A stretch of 64,000 bases of DNA from Sambucus nigra (Eukaryota; Streptophyta; Magnoliopsida; Dipsacales; Adoxaceae): contig OX422221.1 in NCBI GenBank assembly GCA_949130495.1, positions 152,935,741 to 152,999,740 on the forward strand, written 5' to 3'. Positions 23,761 through 36,580 of the stretch are shown one piece after another (the stretch's first letter is position 1; the number at the start of each line of letters is the position of its first letter). The translations under genes and the position numbers were made by a program. The notes under the pieces were generated by a model that ran no database searches, was not told the origin of the DNA, and saw nothing but the letters and a program-made list of their open reading frames with translations.

Positions 23761-26450
23761 TCGTAAGTGGCGGAAGGGGAGTTCTTTTCCTTGACCCAAT
23801 ATTCATGCAAGCCTTTTTTGGGTTACACCCAATCCATATAGAGACACTTATATTTATAAATCAAAATGAATTCACAAATAAATCTACATATGGAAAGATC
23901 TCCTTAAACATTTATCGTTATATTTCAACATTGTCCTTCATTTACAAAGAGTATATAAAATCCCATGATCACATTTCTTTTAAATTTTGAAATATTATCA
24001 CCCTTTCCTCTTCTAGTATTACCATATAACTCATCCTTCATATAATCTCCAAAACTTCCTCTCTTCAGTATACATAAACTTTAAGGTATGAACCTATACA
24101 TGGTGTGTTAAAAATCAACAAGTAACCAATCTTGTGAGAAATAAAAGTTCAGAATGAAATATCATCAATACATTATTATGATGTTAAATTGTGGATACTA
24201 AAAAGGAAACTTGGTTGAGTAATTTTCCATATTATGGGACTTGTGGTTATTTATCTATCTGATATAATTATATAGAAAAGTCAAATACAATCTAAAAAAT
24301 GAATAAGAATTGAAGAGATTAAAGATATGGAGAATTACGATGAATTCCATTAAAATGAGAATAAGAAAATGGTAAAAGTGATTAGTGACACGATTATTTA
24401 TACTATAGGAGTGTCAAGAGGGAACATCATATTTTTTTTCTTGATGAATTCTTTTGGGTAGTCTATAACAGAGGTTAGACTTTGTTATAATGAATTACAT
24501 GTCATGAGGCTAGTGACCTCAATGGGAACTAGGGCTAGACATGACCACATCTTGGGGTGTCTACAATGGAGGTTGGACTTTGTTATGATGGGTTGCATGT
24601 TGTGGGGATAGTGACCTTAATGAGGACTGCGGGATAGACACAATCACAGTTTTGGGGTGTTTATGGTGGAGGTTTGAATTTTTTGTGATGGGGATTAATT
24701 TGTTATCCTTGTTCATGCGTGGTGTGGTCTTATTACCTCAAAGGGGACGGGGGATAGACGAATTCATGGTCTTGTATTAAAATGAAGAAATTAAGATTTT
24801 GGAAATTTTAACTATTAAGTGATGAATAGTGAGAATGTCAATACAATGGGAGTCATGAAAGATTATAAATAATGAATGTATTTTTATTACAAAAATTAAC
24901 TATGAGGACTCATTAATTATTTATTTTCTTTTAGGCCTAGAAATCATTTTTTTGTCCTGTATTTATATACTATTTATTTAATTTACAGACTCTACCGTGG
25001 TATTTAGTGCGTCTAGTAGTTATAAATGGGTCCATGTACCTTATTTGGGATCACGTAGAAAATATAATTTTGGGTTTTTAATAATCTGCTTTTGTTTACT
25101 AACATTTCAGATTTGAGTTAGAGTTGGATTGCATCTATGGAGAAATATTCGATTTGAGACATATAAAGAATATTTATGAGTTTTAGCACAATGAAGATAT
25201 TGCGATTATTTACTTGTACTCTTTAGTTCCCATTTCAGTCATTAGTTTTTTTGTTTAGTCGCATTGTACCATTTGGAGGTAGTAAATTATTTGTAATTGG
25301 CGTCTTTCAATTAATGGGAAATTTTATATAATCTGATTCAATGGTGCATATTTACTGATAGTGTCATTTATTCACATATTATTCTTGTTAAGAAAAGTTT
25401 AAAATTGTCACGTATTTCTGTTACATACAAAGAATTATATTTTAATTTGTTCCACTTCTAAGTATTCATTAATTAAGCATTGAAACCTTAATTAATATTA
25501 TTCAAGGTTTTACAAGTTATATCTCTTGAAAAAATGGAGAAATTTTTTAACTTAAAACCCTTTGGAAGATCGTTCATATCCATCCACTCAGGGTATGTCT
25601 TCTTATAGATTGAAGTCTACACCCCTCGAGAAATTGGTCCGCAAATCCCATCTATCAGATCCAAAATTTCATTTCTCCCAACTCCCCAAGGTAATTGCCT
25701 ATTTGGTTGGGCAACTTCCTAGTTTATCATTGATGTTGGTTGCACTAATGGAGGTGGGATATGTGGAGGGGAATTTTGTTTTGTTTGGAGATCCATTGGT
25801 TGATATGCTTGAGGAACTTGGTTCTCTGCCTTTTGTAAGGGTTCATTACTGAATCTCATGTTGTTTCCTAACACCTAGAAAAGGAAAGTAAAAGATTTAA
25901 ATGAGTAAAAGTAGTTTTTGGTTGAGGGAATTCTGATTTCTTTCATCCTTGATTTTCTTATTTATAGAAACCATTGTTATGGAACTTCCATTGTAAATGA
26001 TATGTGGTAACCCATTTGAAATTTCTCTCTTAGGTGAGATCCCTCCCATAAATTAGTTTTTAAGTGGTTGCCCCGTGTTTAAGGTCTTGACAAGTGCCAA
26101 TTCCTTATGCAATCATTTGTAATAATCTGGCATAGGCTATTTCTTGGCTAGAATAACTGGTTTATATTTCCATGTGGTGACGCGCTATTGGTCAATAAAA
26201 AATTTGGTGCTAACAAAAATGAATATGGAGACGAGAAGGTGCAAAACATATGGATAAGAAAAGAATCGATAAAACGCATACAAGATAAATACTCCAAAAA
26301 TGAATAGGAGGAGTAAAACCAAATATCCATCAAACAAACCAAATGTACCAATTAAAAGTACACAAATGTCTCATCAAAATAATAAAAGTGATAAACAAAA
26401 ATCTCTACTCATCCTTTGTCCAAGCATCTACGGTTTCATTATCCTAATTG
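23761..26450. other. Non-coding stretch with one ~100-bp tandem repeat
   Basis: No family-assignable gene. A 96-codon plus-strand frame at 25,562-25,852 opens at TTG, not ATG, and is unlike anything I recognise (LKSTPLEKLVRKSHLSDPKF). The rest is AT-rich, apart from the array at 24.46-24.78 kb. Confidence 0.4.
24456..24775. repeat. Tandem repeat, period about 98-100 bp (3 copies)
   Basis: Units start GGGTAGTCTATAACAGAGGT (24,456), GGGGTGTCTACAATGGAGGT (24,554) and GGGGTGTTTATGGTGGAGGT (24,654), each followed by TTNGACTTTGTTATGATGGG-like sequence and GTGACCTCAATG-like sequence. The third copy is more diverged. Confidence 0.85.
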
Positions 26451-27400
26451 TAGTCATCATCATCATCATTGTCATTATCAACAACAGGTGTAGGAGTTGG
26501 ATCTTCAGTAGAAACAGGTGTAAGTTTATATATAGACTCGGGAAAAATAGCTGCAAGTCTAGTACATCTTAGATAATGCCCAATGAAAGTCACATTATTC
26601 TACAGCTCGAGTTTTTCTCTATCCATGTGGTTGAGACGATAATCAAAGTGATCACACCTTTAAGTAATTTCGGCATCCATCTTATCAGAAGCATCTCGTA
26701 TATAGGCAAATTGAGAATAAAATACTCTTGTGATGATTGACAAGAACCACGACCTAGTGTCGGTGCTACTCCCTTAGGATATGTGGGGATAAAAGAGGTC
26801 ATCGCGAAGTTTGATCGGTAGAGCGTGATGTACTAACACTAAAAATCAATACTAATATATACACAGACTCATCAGAATAGAGTCTCGAAAAACCTAGAAA
26901 ATAAAGTTACAAAAATAATCATACGACTGTAGGGGAAAGCCTGTTGAGATGCATCTAAATAAGCATAAAGAATCACCATGAGAATTAGAGAAGGGTAATA
27001 GATAGACTCACGATAAGCTAAAGAAAACTTCAGATGACCAATAGCAAAAGGGAAATCTTGAAAATGACACTACGGAATATGTCTATATATAAACAAAAAA
27101 TAAAGTATATATTACTTCTTCCACCCGAAAATCTAAAGGAATAAACTCCCAACCCAAGTCATCTATCAACCAACTAAAATGTGGCAACCTTATCATGAGT
27201 GAAACGTCATTAAATAGTGATACGTAGTCAGGATGATCAACTATCGCAATACCTAGATAAGAATCTAGCCCATCCTCCGTTAGAATAACCTCAAAATCAA
27301 GAACATAAGAGGTCATAATAAGAGGATTGATGGTGATCACGGTCATGTTCTCATAAAACTCGATAACACGGGTAGCGTTGGATGACAAATATGGTTGGAA
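26451..27400 (-). pseudogene. Putative plant transposon protein relic (Transposase_32-like)
   Basis: Two minus-strand pieces, 27,388-27,083 and 26,802-26,590, sit in order. The first contains IEFYENMTVITINPLIMTSY and DYVSLFNDVSLMIRLPHF, reminiscent of the 'putative plant transposon protein' family that is common in plant repeats. The second contains MLLIRWMPKLLKGVITLI, and a downstream acidic tail encoded by a CAT-repeat reads VVDNDNDDDDDYN. Both apparent starts are TTG, so there is no credible start codon, and stops separate the pieces. Assignment is by resemblance only. Confidence 0.4.
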
Positions 27401-27835
27401 TAATAATTAAGTAGAATGAGTATGAATTAAGGGTAAAATGAATAACCCTTCCTCATTCCTCTTTAGATGCTCTAAATCGACGTATTTCTATGTCCTAACA
27501 ACTCTAGACATGAAACTTTTACGTAGAGGGGAACCGTCTATAGTAAAACTGTGATAACCTATAAAATTTAATAATATGTTAATCAGGTCTAGTACAAACT
27601 TATGGGAATTAAAGAAATTAATATCATTCTAAGCATGATTTCTATAAAACTGAATGAATAAAATAAATAAATAAAACATACCATAGGTGAACCACATAAC
27701 TCTAATACCAAACCAACCAGCATTACGAGTACCATTGCATAACTACAACTGTATCAACATAAATCGAACTACTAAAATGATCTCAGGTAGAGGCGACAAA
27801 ACTTCCTATATCGTATAAAATATTAATAGGAGACG
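27401..27835. other. Non-coding sequence left of the TR-GAG element
   Basis: Nothing recognised. It is the left flank of the LTR element and should be contiguous with 33,262 onward in the pre-insertion sequence. Confidence 0.45.
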
Positions 27836-27840
27836 TTAAC
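27836..27840. repeat. Target-site duplication, left (TTAAC)
   Basis: TTAAC abuts the TGTAAAACC end of the left LTR and is identical to 33,257-33,261. Confidence 0.9.
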
Positions 27841-28906
27841 TGTAAAACCAAAATAAACGCAGTGTGTGATATCAATTTAAATTGATTCGCAAGTTTCCAA
27901 GTAAACCTTATTTAATTAGAGTCTATTTTAAAAAAATAATAATTCATCCCCTAAACATGCACCTAAATGTGTTCGAGTGTCAAACCATAAATAAATATGT
28001 GACACAAAATTAAGAAAAAATCCCCGCATGTCAAAACCTTTTATTTCTAGAACTTTGAAGAATTCACAAGACCATTGACTTACATACAACCTGATAATCG
28101 CCCACAAGTGTAACGCATGGCGTCTTCATCAAACATTCAAAGCAAAGACTAGAAATCTGCAGTGGTTCACGCACAGCTATTCCACAAGGACCTCAGCCCA
28201 AAACACTCCGTAGAAACTCCCTCCACAATAGCACGCAGCTCTCCGGTTGTAGATTTCTCCCCACAAAGATTAAACAACAACAAAAGTTGTGTTCTTGAAC
28301 ACCAAAACAATTCACTAAAGTATAAGGGATTTTTTTGAATTTAAAACAAAAAAGGGATTAAATCCTAAAAGAAGAAGTCAAGAGGAGTTTGCAGTTTCGC
28401 AGCTTTCTATATTTCAAAACGTTGGGACTTCTTAATGAAACTGAAACCATTTAATGAGTATTTATACAAAATCGTGCCGCCTTAAAAAATGTGCTTGTTC
28501 GAATAAGATAGTAGTCTCGCGCGAGCGACTTACATATGTCGTTCATACGACATCTCGCGACATCCAATGTCACTCGAACGAGATGGCTATCTCGCTTGAA
28601 CGACCTAGGCGTCAAAATCGAGGTACGCTCCAACACTTAGAAAAAATTACTCATTCTTAAACTTGACGAAAAGGTCCGCTCCAACACTTAGAAAATATTT
28701 TGTAAACATATCCCAAGATCTCTAAGTGAAAGGTTAAGGTATTTAAAACAAAACCTTGCCAAAGTAAACTTCGCGGAGTCCTTTTGATGAAGAACTTGAT
28801 ATTCGGATCCGTGTTTGATGCTTGAATGTTCTTGAATACTCTTCGACGGTGTAGCGGTATATGACATACTAAATTGATAACGGACTTATAAAATAATGTC
28901 CTTACA
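27841..28906 (-). repeat. 3' LTR of the TR-GAG element
   Basis: On the minus strand it begins TGTAAGGACATT and ends GGTTTTACA, the canonical TG...CA. It contains the TATA-like TATTTATA (plus strand, 28,459-28,466), internal copies of GGTCCGCTCCAACACTTAGA and several TCGTTCGAACGA-type palindromes. Open frames inside it are chance. Confidence 0.93.
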
Positions 28907-28919
28907 AATCTCCTCCTAT
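28907..28919 (-). other. Polypurine tract
   Basis: Minus-strand ATAGGAGGAGATT directly precedes the TGTAAGG start of the 3' LTR, the expected place for the plus-strand primer. Confidence 0.65.
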
Positions 28920-30212
28920 GTCTATGTTGTACATACATAAAAACATCTGAATTATCAAATACAAAAATGCCTATACAAATCTACCCTCCCATGAATAAAT
29001 TTGCAAGATCTCAAACTGTTCTTCAAAAATCTTCATCAAATTTCAAAGATTTTCTCATCAGGGTGTGAAACATCATGATCTTCAATCTTGGTACCTAGAC
29101 GCATGATGCAAAAACTCCCCCATAACATGATAATTCTTTCTCCCCCTTTTTATGATGTCCCCAAATAGACATATAAGAAGAAAAAAAATCACAAAATGTG
29201 TCACGATAAAAATGCATAGCAAACAAGAATTAAACTATGCGCATGCAAAGGTATGTCCCAAAAAATTTCACAAACTATTTTTGGATTTTTCAATTTTTTC
29301 ATACAAAAAATCACACTATGGATTTAAACTAATACAACCAAGTCATGAAAATGGAATGTATGGGTTTGAACACATTCGATAGGTAAATAAACTCAATCAA
29401 TCATATGTCCACGATGCATACGTGTACTCCTAATGAATGAACATCAAAGTATCCTTAGGTGTAAAAATTTGTTGAATTTAGATGACATCGTCTTATGCAA
29501 ATAAACAAATCAAAGTCAAAGTGATTTATACACTAATAACGGCATGAAATTTTTTTATTGCCTTTAAATTTTTTCGGGCTCTTTTAAACCTCTTTGGAAC
29601 CCGGATAATAAAATTCCTCAATTTTTTAGGTCCGATATAACGGTGTCTTAGTATTTACAAAAGGCCTAATGAACCTTTCGCAGCCCTTCCCCATTTTAAA
29701 ATAAAGCACACAAACTCACAAACGGTTCTTACATGCACAACTTTCTTATCAAGTTTTATCACACATGGTTCATTTTAAGGACGGGATTGAAGTGAAAACA
29801 CCCAACCAATATGTGGTAACACAAGCATAATAATCAAACAAATCCGTGCATGTGTGCAATAAACGAAATCATGAGTCAAACATGTAGGAAGTAACACTTA
29901 ATTACATCTTAATGACTCAAAACATTATAAAGCATGTGGATTAATTTACCTATTGTCTCAAAACACTATCAAATAGTCACATGAAAAAAATGGAATGATG
30001 TTGTGACCCGTTCATTCTAAGTGTCCATCCATAAAAGCTGCAAACAAAATACAAAAATCTTTTTGGATTTTTCAAAAAAATTATCAAAATAAAATCTTTT
30101 TGTATTTGCAAAATTTTTAAAAAGAAAAAATTTATACAAAAATGATACATACTAGCAATAGGCAAATAGTGACATCATGAAAATCATCCTATGATAGTAA
30201 ACAAGTCAAACC
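28920..30212. other. Interior of the TR-GAG element, non-coding
   Basis: About 1.3 kb of AT-rich sequence between gag and the 3' LTR, where an autonomous copia element would have its pol gene. I see no pol-like motif on either strand. Short frames at 29.15-29.4 and 29.98-30.17 kb have no family features. Confidence 0.65.
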
Positions 30213-32074
30213 TCAATCGTTAGGCGCGGAGGGGTTTTCCAAAGGTGGTGATAACTTATTAAAAACCTCCATCAAATCTTGTGAAGTTTTGACTAAAAAA
30301 TTAACTTGCTCACCTAAATGTGCAAACTCTCTCAAGTAGTCTCCAGGAGCATGTAAAGTATCATGTGTGGGTGCTTGTGTGGCAGAAACATGTGTAGTAG
30401 CAAAACATGACACATAACCCAACTTAAAACAAAATTCCCTAAGGTTTCCTCTCCTTTTGCAATGGGAAAAAACATATATAGGACTAGGAACACCTTTCTT
30501 AGAAACTTTAGAACGCGCTCTCCTAATAGGAATGGGACGCCTAGGTGGGTTAAGGTGAGACTCACGTGAATCTAACACTAAAGTGGGAACTAGCTCGGGT
30601 GTTAATTGAGAAGTAGAAGCACCTTCATGACTTATTCTTAACTGCTCACCTTTACCCTTAATAACCACCTTTTCCACCTTATTATGTGCATTCTCAAAAT
30701 TTACTTTGACCTCCCTGGCACGTTCGAGATTACTCATTAGTTGGGATACACGTATCGTCAGACTAGACAACGTGTTGGTCAAATAACACTTTTCTTATCT
30801 TAAAACTCTTTCTCTCTCACCAAATCTAAAACCCGATGACCTAAATCTCTATTATACTTCTTTGTTTTCAACGACTCGGTGTACAAATCTCTAAACATTT
30901 TTTGGAGCTCACTGTCATCTCCACTTTCGCTCTCGCTTTCTCCCTCACTTGAAGCGCTCAAATCATCACTATCGCATTCGTGTTCACTATTGTGGGACAA
31001 AATGGGTGTGCTCACACGACTCGAAAAAGCTACAAACTTCTCACCTCTAGTCTTATCACCCTCACCTTCACTACTATCACTAAGTGTGGCGGGCATGGAT
31101 TCTTTCTTTCCTTTCTTTCTAAGACACCTAGGACACTCAAATGACTTATGCCCCTTACCCCCACATTCAAAAATAGACACGTTCTCAAACTCTTCCTCAC
31201 ACTCCTCATCTGAGTCATTCTCTTTTTCCCTCTCACTGCTTTCTTTGGCCTTTCCTTTCTTTTTATTTTTCTCAAAAAATCTCTTATTGGAAGAATTATT
31301 TTTGTTCATGCTGAGAAATGTTTTAAACATTTTCCCAAACAAGGCCATATCTTTAAAATCAAAATCTTCCTCAGAATCGGACTCACAAACTTTTTTTTTT
31401 AAATGAGCCTTTAAAGCAATGCCATTATCCTTAGCCTTAATGGTTTTGGAAAACATGTCAATCTCATAGGTTTGAAGATATCCTACAACTTCTTCCAACT
31501 TAAGTGATTTCAAATTTTCCAAAGAGTTCAAAACAGTGACTTTAGGAATAAAACGTTTTGGGAGAGATCTCAAAATATTTTTAACGACACGCATGTTATC
31601 AATCACCTCACCCAAATTAAAACATGTGTTAACAATGTCCGACAAACGTGCATAAAAATCATCAAAGCATTCAGACTCAGACACGGTGATAGTCTCAAAT
31701 TGGGTGGCCAAATTTTATAATTTTCATTCTTTAATCGCGTTCGTACCCTCATGTGTCAATTTCAAAACATCCTAAGCCTCTTTAGACGTGGCGCATGTCA
31801 TAATTCGGTGAAACTCATCAGGAGTGAGAGCTCTATAAATAGTACTCAGACCACGGGAATTAAAATTAGATATTTTATAATCATCTTCAGTCCAGGTCGA
31901 CACGAGTATTAAAGAGGTGATATTATCAATGGTGACCGACGGAGGAGTCCACCCATTTTCACAAAGCAACCAAACACGCTCGTCAATGGATTTTAAACAA
32001 GATTTCATACGAGCTTTCCAGTATGCAAAATTAGACACGTCAAAAATAGGCATCATTTTAAATGAATGTTCCAT
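30213..32074 (-). pseudogene. Ty1/copia gag (UBN2-type) of the TR-GAG element, broken
   Basis: Capsid-like protein that would package element RNA. From ATG at 32,074 it reads MEHSFKMMPIFDVSNFAYWK, the classic FDGxNFAYWKARM gag start, then SIDERVW, DEFHRI and FETITVSESECFDDFYARLS. Three in-frame stops lie between the 31,772 and 31,711 segments: SKEA*DVL (Trp to TAG) and IKE*KL*NLATQ. Then come RSLPKRFIPKVTVLNSLENL, a Lys/Glu-rich linker and a zinc knuckle, CGGKGHKSFEC. The knuckle's first Cys is Ile (SIFECGG), so the CCHC motif is incomplete. After a frame change near 30,790 the tail continues from about 30,782 to 30,213 (PRRPIPIRRARSKVSKKGVP, a phrase typical of this gag group). Nothing follows that resembles pol. 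Confidence 0.88.
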
Positions 32075-32174
32075 TGGAAAAATTACGATTTTCCACAAAA
32101 CTGTTTTTTCAAAAAAAAATCAATATCATGCGATTGTACAGAAAATAGGAATACGCGATAAATTAGCGCAACCT

Positions 32175-32187
32175 GCTATGATACCAA
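32175..32187 (-). other. Primer-binding site (initiator tRNA-Met)
   Basis: Minus-strand TTGGTATCATAGC begins two bases inside the 5' LTR. It matches the usual TGGTATCAGAGC primer site for initiator tRNA-Met with one mismatch, and fixes the direction of the element. Confidence 0.85.
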
Positions 32188-32189
32188 TT

Positions 32190-33256
32190 TCTAAAACCAA
32201 AATAAACGTTGTGTGTGATATCGATTTAAATTAATTCACAAGTTTCCAAGTAAACCTTATTTAGTTAGAGTCTATTTTTAAACAAAATAATTCAGCTCCT
32301 AAACATGCATATAAATGTGTTCGAGTGTCAAACCATAAATAAATAAAGCATATGACACAAAATTAAGGAAAAATCCCCGCAGGGAAAAGCCTTTTATTTC
32401 TAGAACTTTGAAGAATTAATAAGACCATTGACTTACATACAACCTGATAATCGCCCACAAGTGTAACGCTGGTGTCTTAGCCAAACCTTCAAAGCAATGG
32501 ATAGAAATCTGCAATGGTTCACGCGCAGCTATACCACATAGACCTCAGCCCAAAACAATCCGTAGAGACTCCCTCCATAATAGCAGGCAGCTCCCTGGAT
32601 GTAGAGTTCTCCTAACAAAGAATAAACAATAGCAAAAGTTATGTTCTTGAACACCAAAACAATTCACTAAAGCATATGGAATTTTTGTTAATTGAAAACA
32701 AAAAAGGGATTAAACCCTAAAAGAAGAAGTCAAAAGGATTATGCTGTTTCGCAACTTTCTGTCTTTTAAAATGCTGGGACTTCTTAATGAAAACGAAACC
32801 ATTTAATGAGTATTTATAAAAAATCGCGCTGCCTCGAAAAATGTGCTTATTCGAACGAGATAGCAGTCTCATGTGAACAACTTACATATGTCATTCAAAT
32901 GACATCTCACGACATCCAATGTCTCTCGAATGAGATGGCTATCTCGCTGGAACGACCTGAGCATTAAAATCGAGGTACGCTCCAACACTTAGAAAAAATT
33001 ACTCATTCTTAAATTTAACGAAAAGTCCGCTCCAACACTTAGAAAATATTTTGTAAAAATATCCCAAAGGTCTAAGTGGAAAGTTAAGGTATTTAAAACA
33101 AAATCTTACCAAACTAAACTTCGCGGAGTCCTTTTTATGAAGAACTTGATATTCGGATCCGTCTTTGATGCTTGAATGTTCTTGAAAGCTCTTCGATGGT
33201 GTGGCGGTATATGACATACTAAATTGATAATGGGCTTATAAAAATATGTCCTTACA
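32190..33256 (-). repeat. 5' LTR of the TR-GAG element
   Basis: Direct repeat of the left LTR over its whole length. Its internal end reads TTTTAGA rather than TTTTACA, so the terminal CA has mutated in this copy. The probable promoter is TATAAATA on the minus strand (32,811-32,818), which would start transcription toward the gag gene. Confidence 0.93.
32811..32818 (-). promoter_or_regulatory. TATA-like box in the 5' LTR
   Basis: TATAAATA on the minus strand, preserved in both LTRs, about 620 bp upstream of the LTR/primer-site junction. It is the best core-promoter candidate for the element. Confidence 0.55.
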
Positions 33257-33261
33257 TTAAC
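33257..33261. repeat. Target-site duplication, right (TTAAC)
   Basis: TTAAC follows the CCTTACA end of the right LTR and is identical to 27,836-27,840. Confidence 0.9.
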
Positions 33262-34963
33262 AATAGGTCTAAGTTGCATAATTATGTAATTGATTTTGGG
33301 TTACAACACAACTACACACTTTCTTCCAGTCTTTTAGTTTCTTCTAAGCCAAAATAACCCTAAATATCACATGATTCTAGACCCAAGCCCATATGTTCCC
33401 CATGATTAAGTCTTAATCATCTTTACATGAGTTTATGTACCACTTCCATTTTTATTCATTTATATGTCACAATTGTATAATATCACAAGGGAAAGTAGTC
33501 TTTACATCTACATCCACATAATACAAGTATGGGTATTCGCTACTTAATCATCTTATACATCAAAATTGTATGATATCTCAATAGTAGTATTCCCAACATA
33601 TATATCTATATATTATAAGAACGGTCCAACACTCATACATTGTATAAGGGCCCTTCTCAAGCCCGCACAGAAAGAATGTATATCCTACCACGTTTAGGGA
33701 TCTCTCGCGTATATGAGGCACAGTTATAGGTTGTACCACACCTATAACCATCAAATAATCTCCAAATGGATAATCACTATGCCTTCACACCCACCCTATA
33801 GCCCTATAATCAAAGTTGTATGAAAGGGTCAGTACAAGCATCTTACTCTAGATACAATGGGAATTTCAACACGTACTGTCCAGGGTACAAACCCATCTCA
33901 TCGCATTAGGGTACCCGCATAATCATCGTAACTCAATTAAGGTAAACTTGTATTTCGCATCAGGATACCAACGTAATAATCATTGTTGGTTCCCCATATG
34001 GATATCCTCTTTACAATGTATCCCATGACTACATACGCTTGGTATGTTTCACATAATACTCAAAATAAGTAATCCTATCCAATTAAGGGTTATTTGTCTT
34101 AATTCCAGATTTAGCACCATGATTAACGTCTTTTAAATTAAGAATTTCTATTTGCTTTTAAACGTGATTTGATCTCCTCGTTCGAACGAGAATACATAGG
34201 TCGTTCTAACGAGTTCCAAATATGGTTAAACTGAACAATTTCTATTCTAAATCATGATGAACCAAATTAATTTCATTATATTATAAGAACGTGTCTTGTA
34301 ACCTAATTACCTAATCAACCTAGTTCTAACAATTATTAATCAAGTCATATTAGATTTAGGTTAAGAATCCAAGTAATAATCACACTATAACACAATCTCA
34401 ATTATAAAATTACACCAAATAAACTTGACTTGGAAAAAGATATGAGATTACAATCCAACTAGACCAATTCCTTCTTCTCCAAGTCCACTTACCTCCAATT
34501 TCTTTCTCTCCAAGTATTTCCCCTCTCCCTAGCCTATTTTTAGACTTAGGGTTTTCTCTCTAAAATGTTAAGAATGAACTAGCCTAACCATAATTCTCTT
34601 TTTATCTTGATAGCCACGAAATTTGGGTCGGTCCGCTTATTAGTCTTAACCCATTAACCATAAAATCATCTCTAAATAGTCTAAAGTCTAGTCCAAACCA
34701 TATATTAACCTATGGGCCTTAAAACCAAACTTTTTAAGGTGTAATTGGACACTCTACACGTCCCCAAAGTCACTCAAATTATTCTATTGACACAATAATT
34801 TTTATTTGTTAAAAAATTATTATTTCATTACTCTATGTTAAATTTCATTCAATTTCGAATAAAAACATAATTTTTAATGAGGTCACCAGTCACAACAGAC
34901 AAGTACACACAAATACACACTGATATAATTTATTTAATTCTCTTTAAATTGCGGGGTATTACA
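33262..34963 (-). mobile_element. Chromovirus-like LTR (minus), cut by the TR-GAG insertion
   Basis: The plus strand ends GCGGGGTATTACA at 34,963, so the minus strand begins TGTAATACCCCGC, almost identical to the TGTAATACCCCG start at 61,049 on the plus strand and typical of Tekay/Del LTRs. The body contains CATCTCATCGCATTAGGGTA and repeated CGTAATAATCAT-like phrases. It also has the palindrome CTCGTTCGAACGAG at 34,177. No coding sequence. The other end was not identified and could lie left of 27,836. Confidence 0.5.
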
Positions 34964-36580
34964 AAAACATATACCAGAGTCATCTTGGGGACAAGCATCA
35001 AGGCACCTAAGGCCTGATAATAATAACGTGAAGTGCATGAAGGTGAATGTGGTGACCCTCTAGAACGCAAACTCTCACCGGGACCACTAGGGGGGTCTTA
35101 GTGTCATTCTCTTGCATGAAAAAGTCATACCATGACCAATAATGTCCAAACTAGGGTGTAGAAAGAAAGAATAAATAAAAATGGAATAAATCTCAAAAAG
35201 TGGATGGGAAAAGCTAAGGTATGGAAACCTTAAAACCCAAAAAATGACCTCAATAACTCAAATAAACAACCTAGTAGGATGAAATCAACCTATATAAACT
35301 CTAACATATGTAAATCATCAAGAAAATAAAAAAGGATGACTTACTAGAGTCTATGCTAGATAAGAACTAATCAACTCAGAAAATTAGGGTTTATGAATGT
35401 GAAACCTCCAAATGTGCTCCATATACGACAAGAAATGATAATACAAGAGGAAAAATATGGTATTGGACCTAAATCGCCTAAGGTTTGAGGTTTGGGTGTG
35501 TTTTATTTAACGTTTAAACAAATGATACCTAATTCCTCTTTTCCAAGTCAGCTTGTCCCTATGTCCGTTCATACAAATTAAATGTTACCATGCATACAGT
35601 GCTTATCTAGCACTATGAGAATAGTTTTGGCCAAACCACATAGTAGGGAAATTTTTCAGAAAAAGACTAAATGTTGAATCCCAAAAATTCAATCTCTCAA
35701 AATATGTTATGAACGTAGTCAATTTCATGTAAAAATATTCATGAATGACATGTTAAGCCTAATTTTGAGATAACAAAATGCACAAATCAAATAAACACAC
35801 ACACATATGTACACATAAAACTCTATATTAAAAGTGTGATGTTGATTAGGCATTACATGATAAACATGATTTGACAAAACAAAATTCCTTTAAATCTTAA
35901 TTAGTTATACGGTTTGAGAACATAAAACAAACATCAACCAATTCAACAAAAAAAATCAAAATTCTATTCAAATCAAATTAATACACATAACCAAATCATA
36001 ATAATTACAAGTGATGCTATCATTTCATTAATATCATTTTGAAATCCCTTAAATGGTATTATCTATCAATATATCGTGTTCAATGATGCTCAATCCCTAA
36101 AGTAGATACATAACTATGAACTACAAAAAAAATGTAAAGTTGACCTATCTTATTTTTCCGCCCTTAAATTTTCTAGAACTTGGTTTTGGATCTTTTCATC
36201 ATGTATTGGCTTTTTTCCCAGGTAGCTTTTTCATATATTTTTTTGCGGTGGATTTTTCAATGGTGGCTTTCACACACTTTTGTACACACCTATTAACGAT
36301 ACTTAAATTTAAGTCAATGTTATCTTACTAATTATAAATATGTTTATGCAGATGTCTCACCAACCAATTCCATCATGTAAATATCATTTCACACATACTC
36401 TTAAGTGGACCATAAAATATTTTTAAAAAAATAATAGGAGATCTCAAAATTTAATCTCATGGAATTTAATTCTTCAAACCGTGTATGATGTTCACTTTTG
36501 AGTATAGACGTGTCAGTTCATTTTGAAAAAAGAATCATTATTGTGAGAATGCCTTATATTTCGTTTAGAAATATATTGTA
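34964..36580. other. Non-coding AT-rich stretch
   Basis: No genes or clear repeats. A 71-codon Phe-rich frame at 36.12-36.33 kb has no family features. Confidence 0.45.

Larger units (their letters stand above)
27841..33256 (-). mobile_element. Complete gag-only LTR retrotransposon (TR-GAG type, copia)
   Basis: Two direct repeats of about 1,066 bp (27,841-28,906 and 32,190-33,256) flank the element, and TTAAC at 27,836-27,840 and 33,257-33,261 is a matching 5-bp target duplication. A primer-binding site for initiator tRNA-Met (TTGGTATCATAGC on the minus strand) lies just inside the right LTR, and a purine tract (ATAGGAGGAGATT) just inside the left one, so transcription runs right to left. 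The interior encodes only a copia-type gag; no protease, integrase, reverse transcriptase or RNase H is visible. This matches terminal-repeat retrotransposons with GAG, which rely on partner elements. The LTRs differ at many sites, so the insertion is old. Confidence 0.92.

Noticed and set aside
25562..25852. 96-codon plus-strand gene
   Set aside because: Opens at TTG, ATG-started frame nearby stops quickly, and no recognisable family or splice context.
26300..26572. 90-codon plus-strand frame with an Ile/Val-rich segment
   Set aside because: The hydrophobic run is a CAT/ATC triplet repeat, antisense to the acidic tail of the minus-strand relic.
30879..31406. 175-codon Ser-rich plus-strand protein
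   Set aside because: It lies antisense to the copia gag acidic/Lys-rich region and is a shadow of it.
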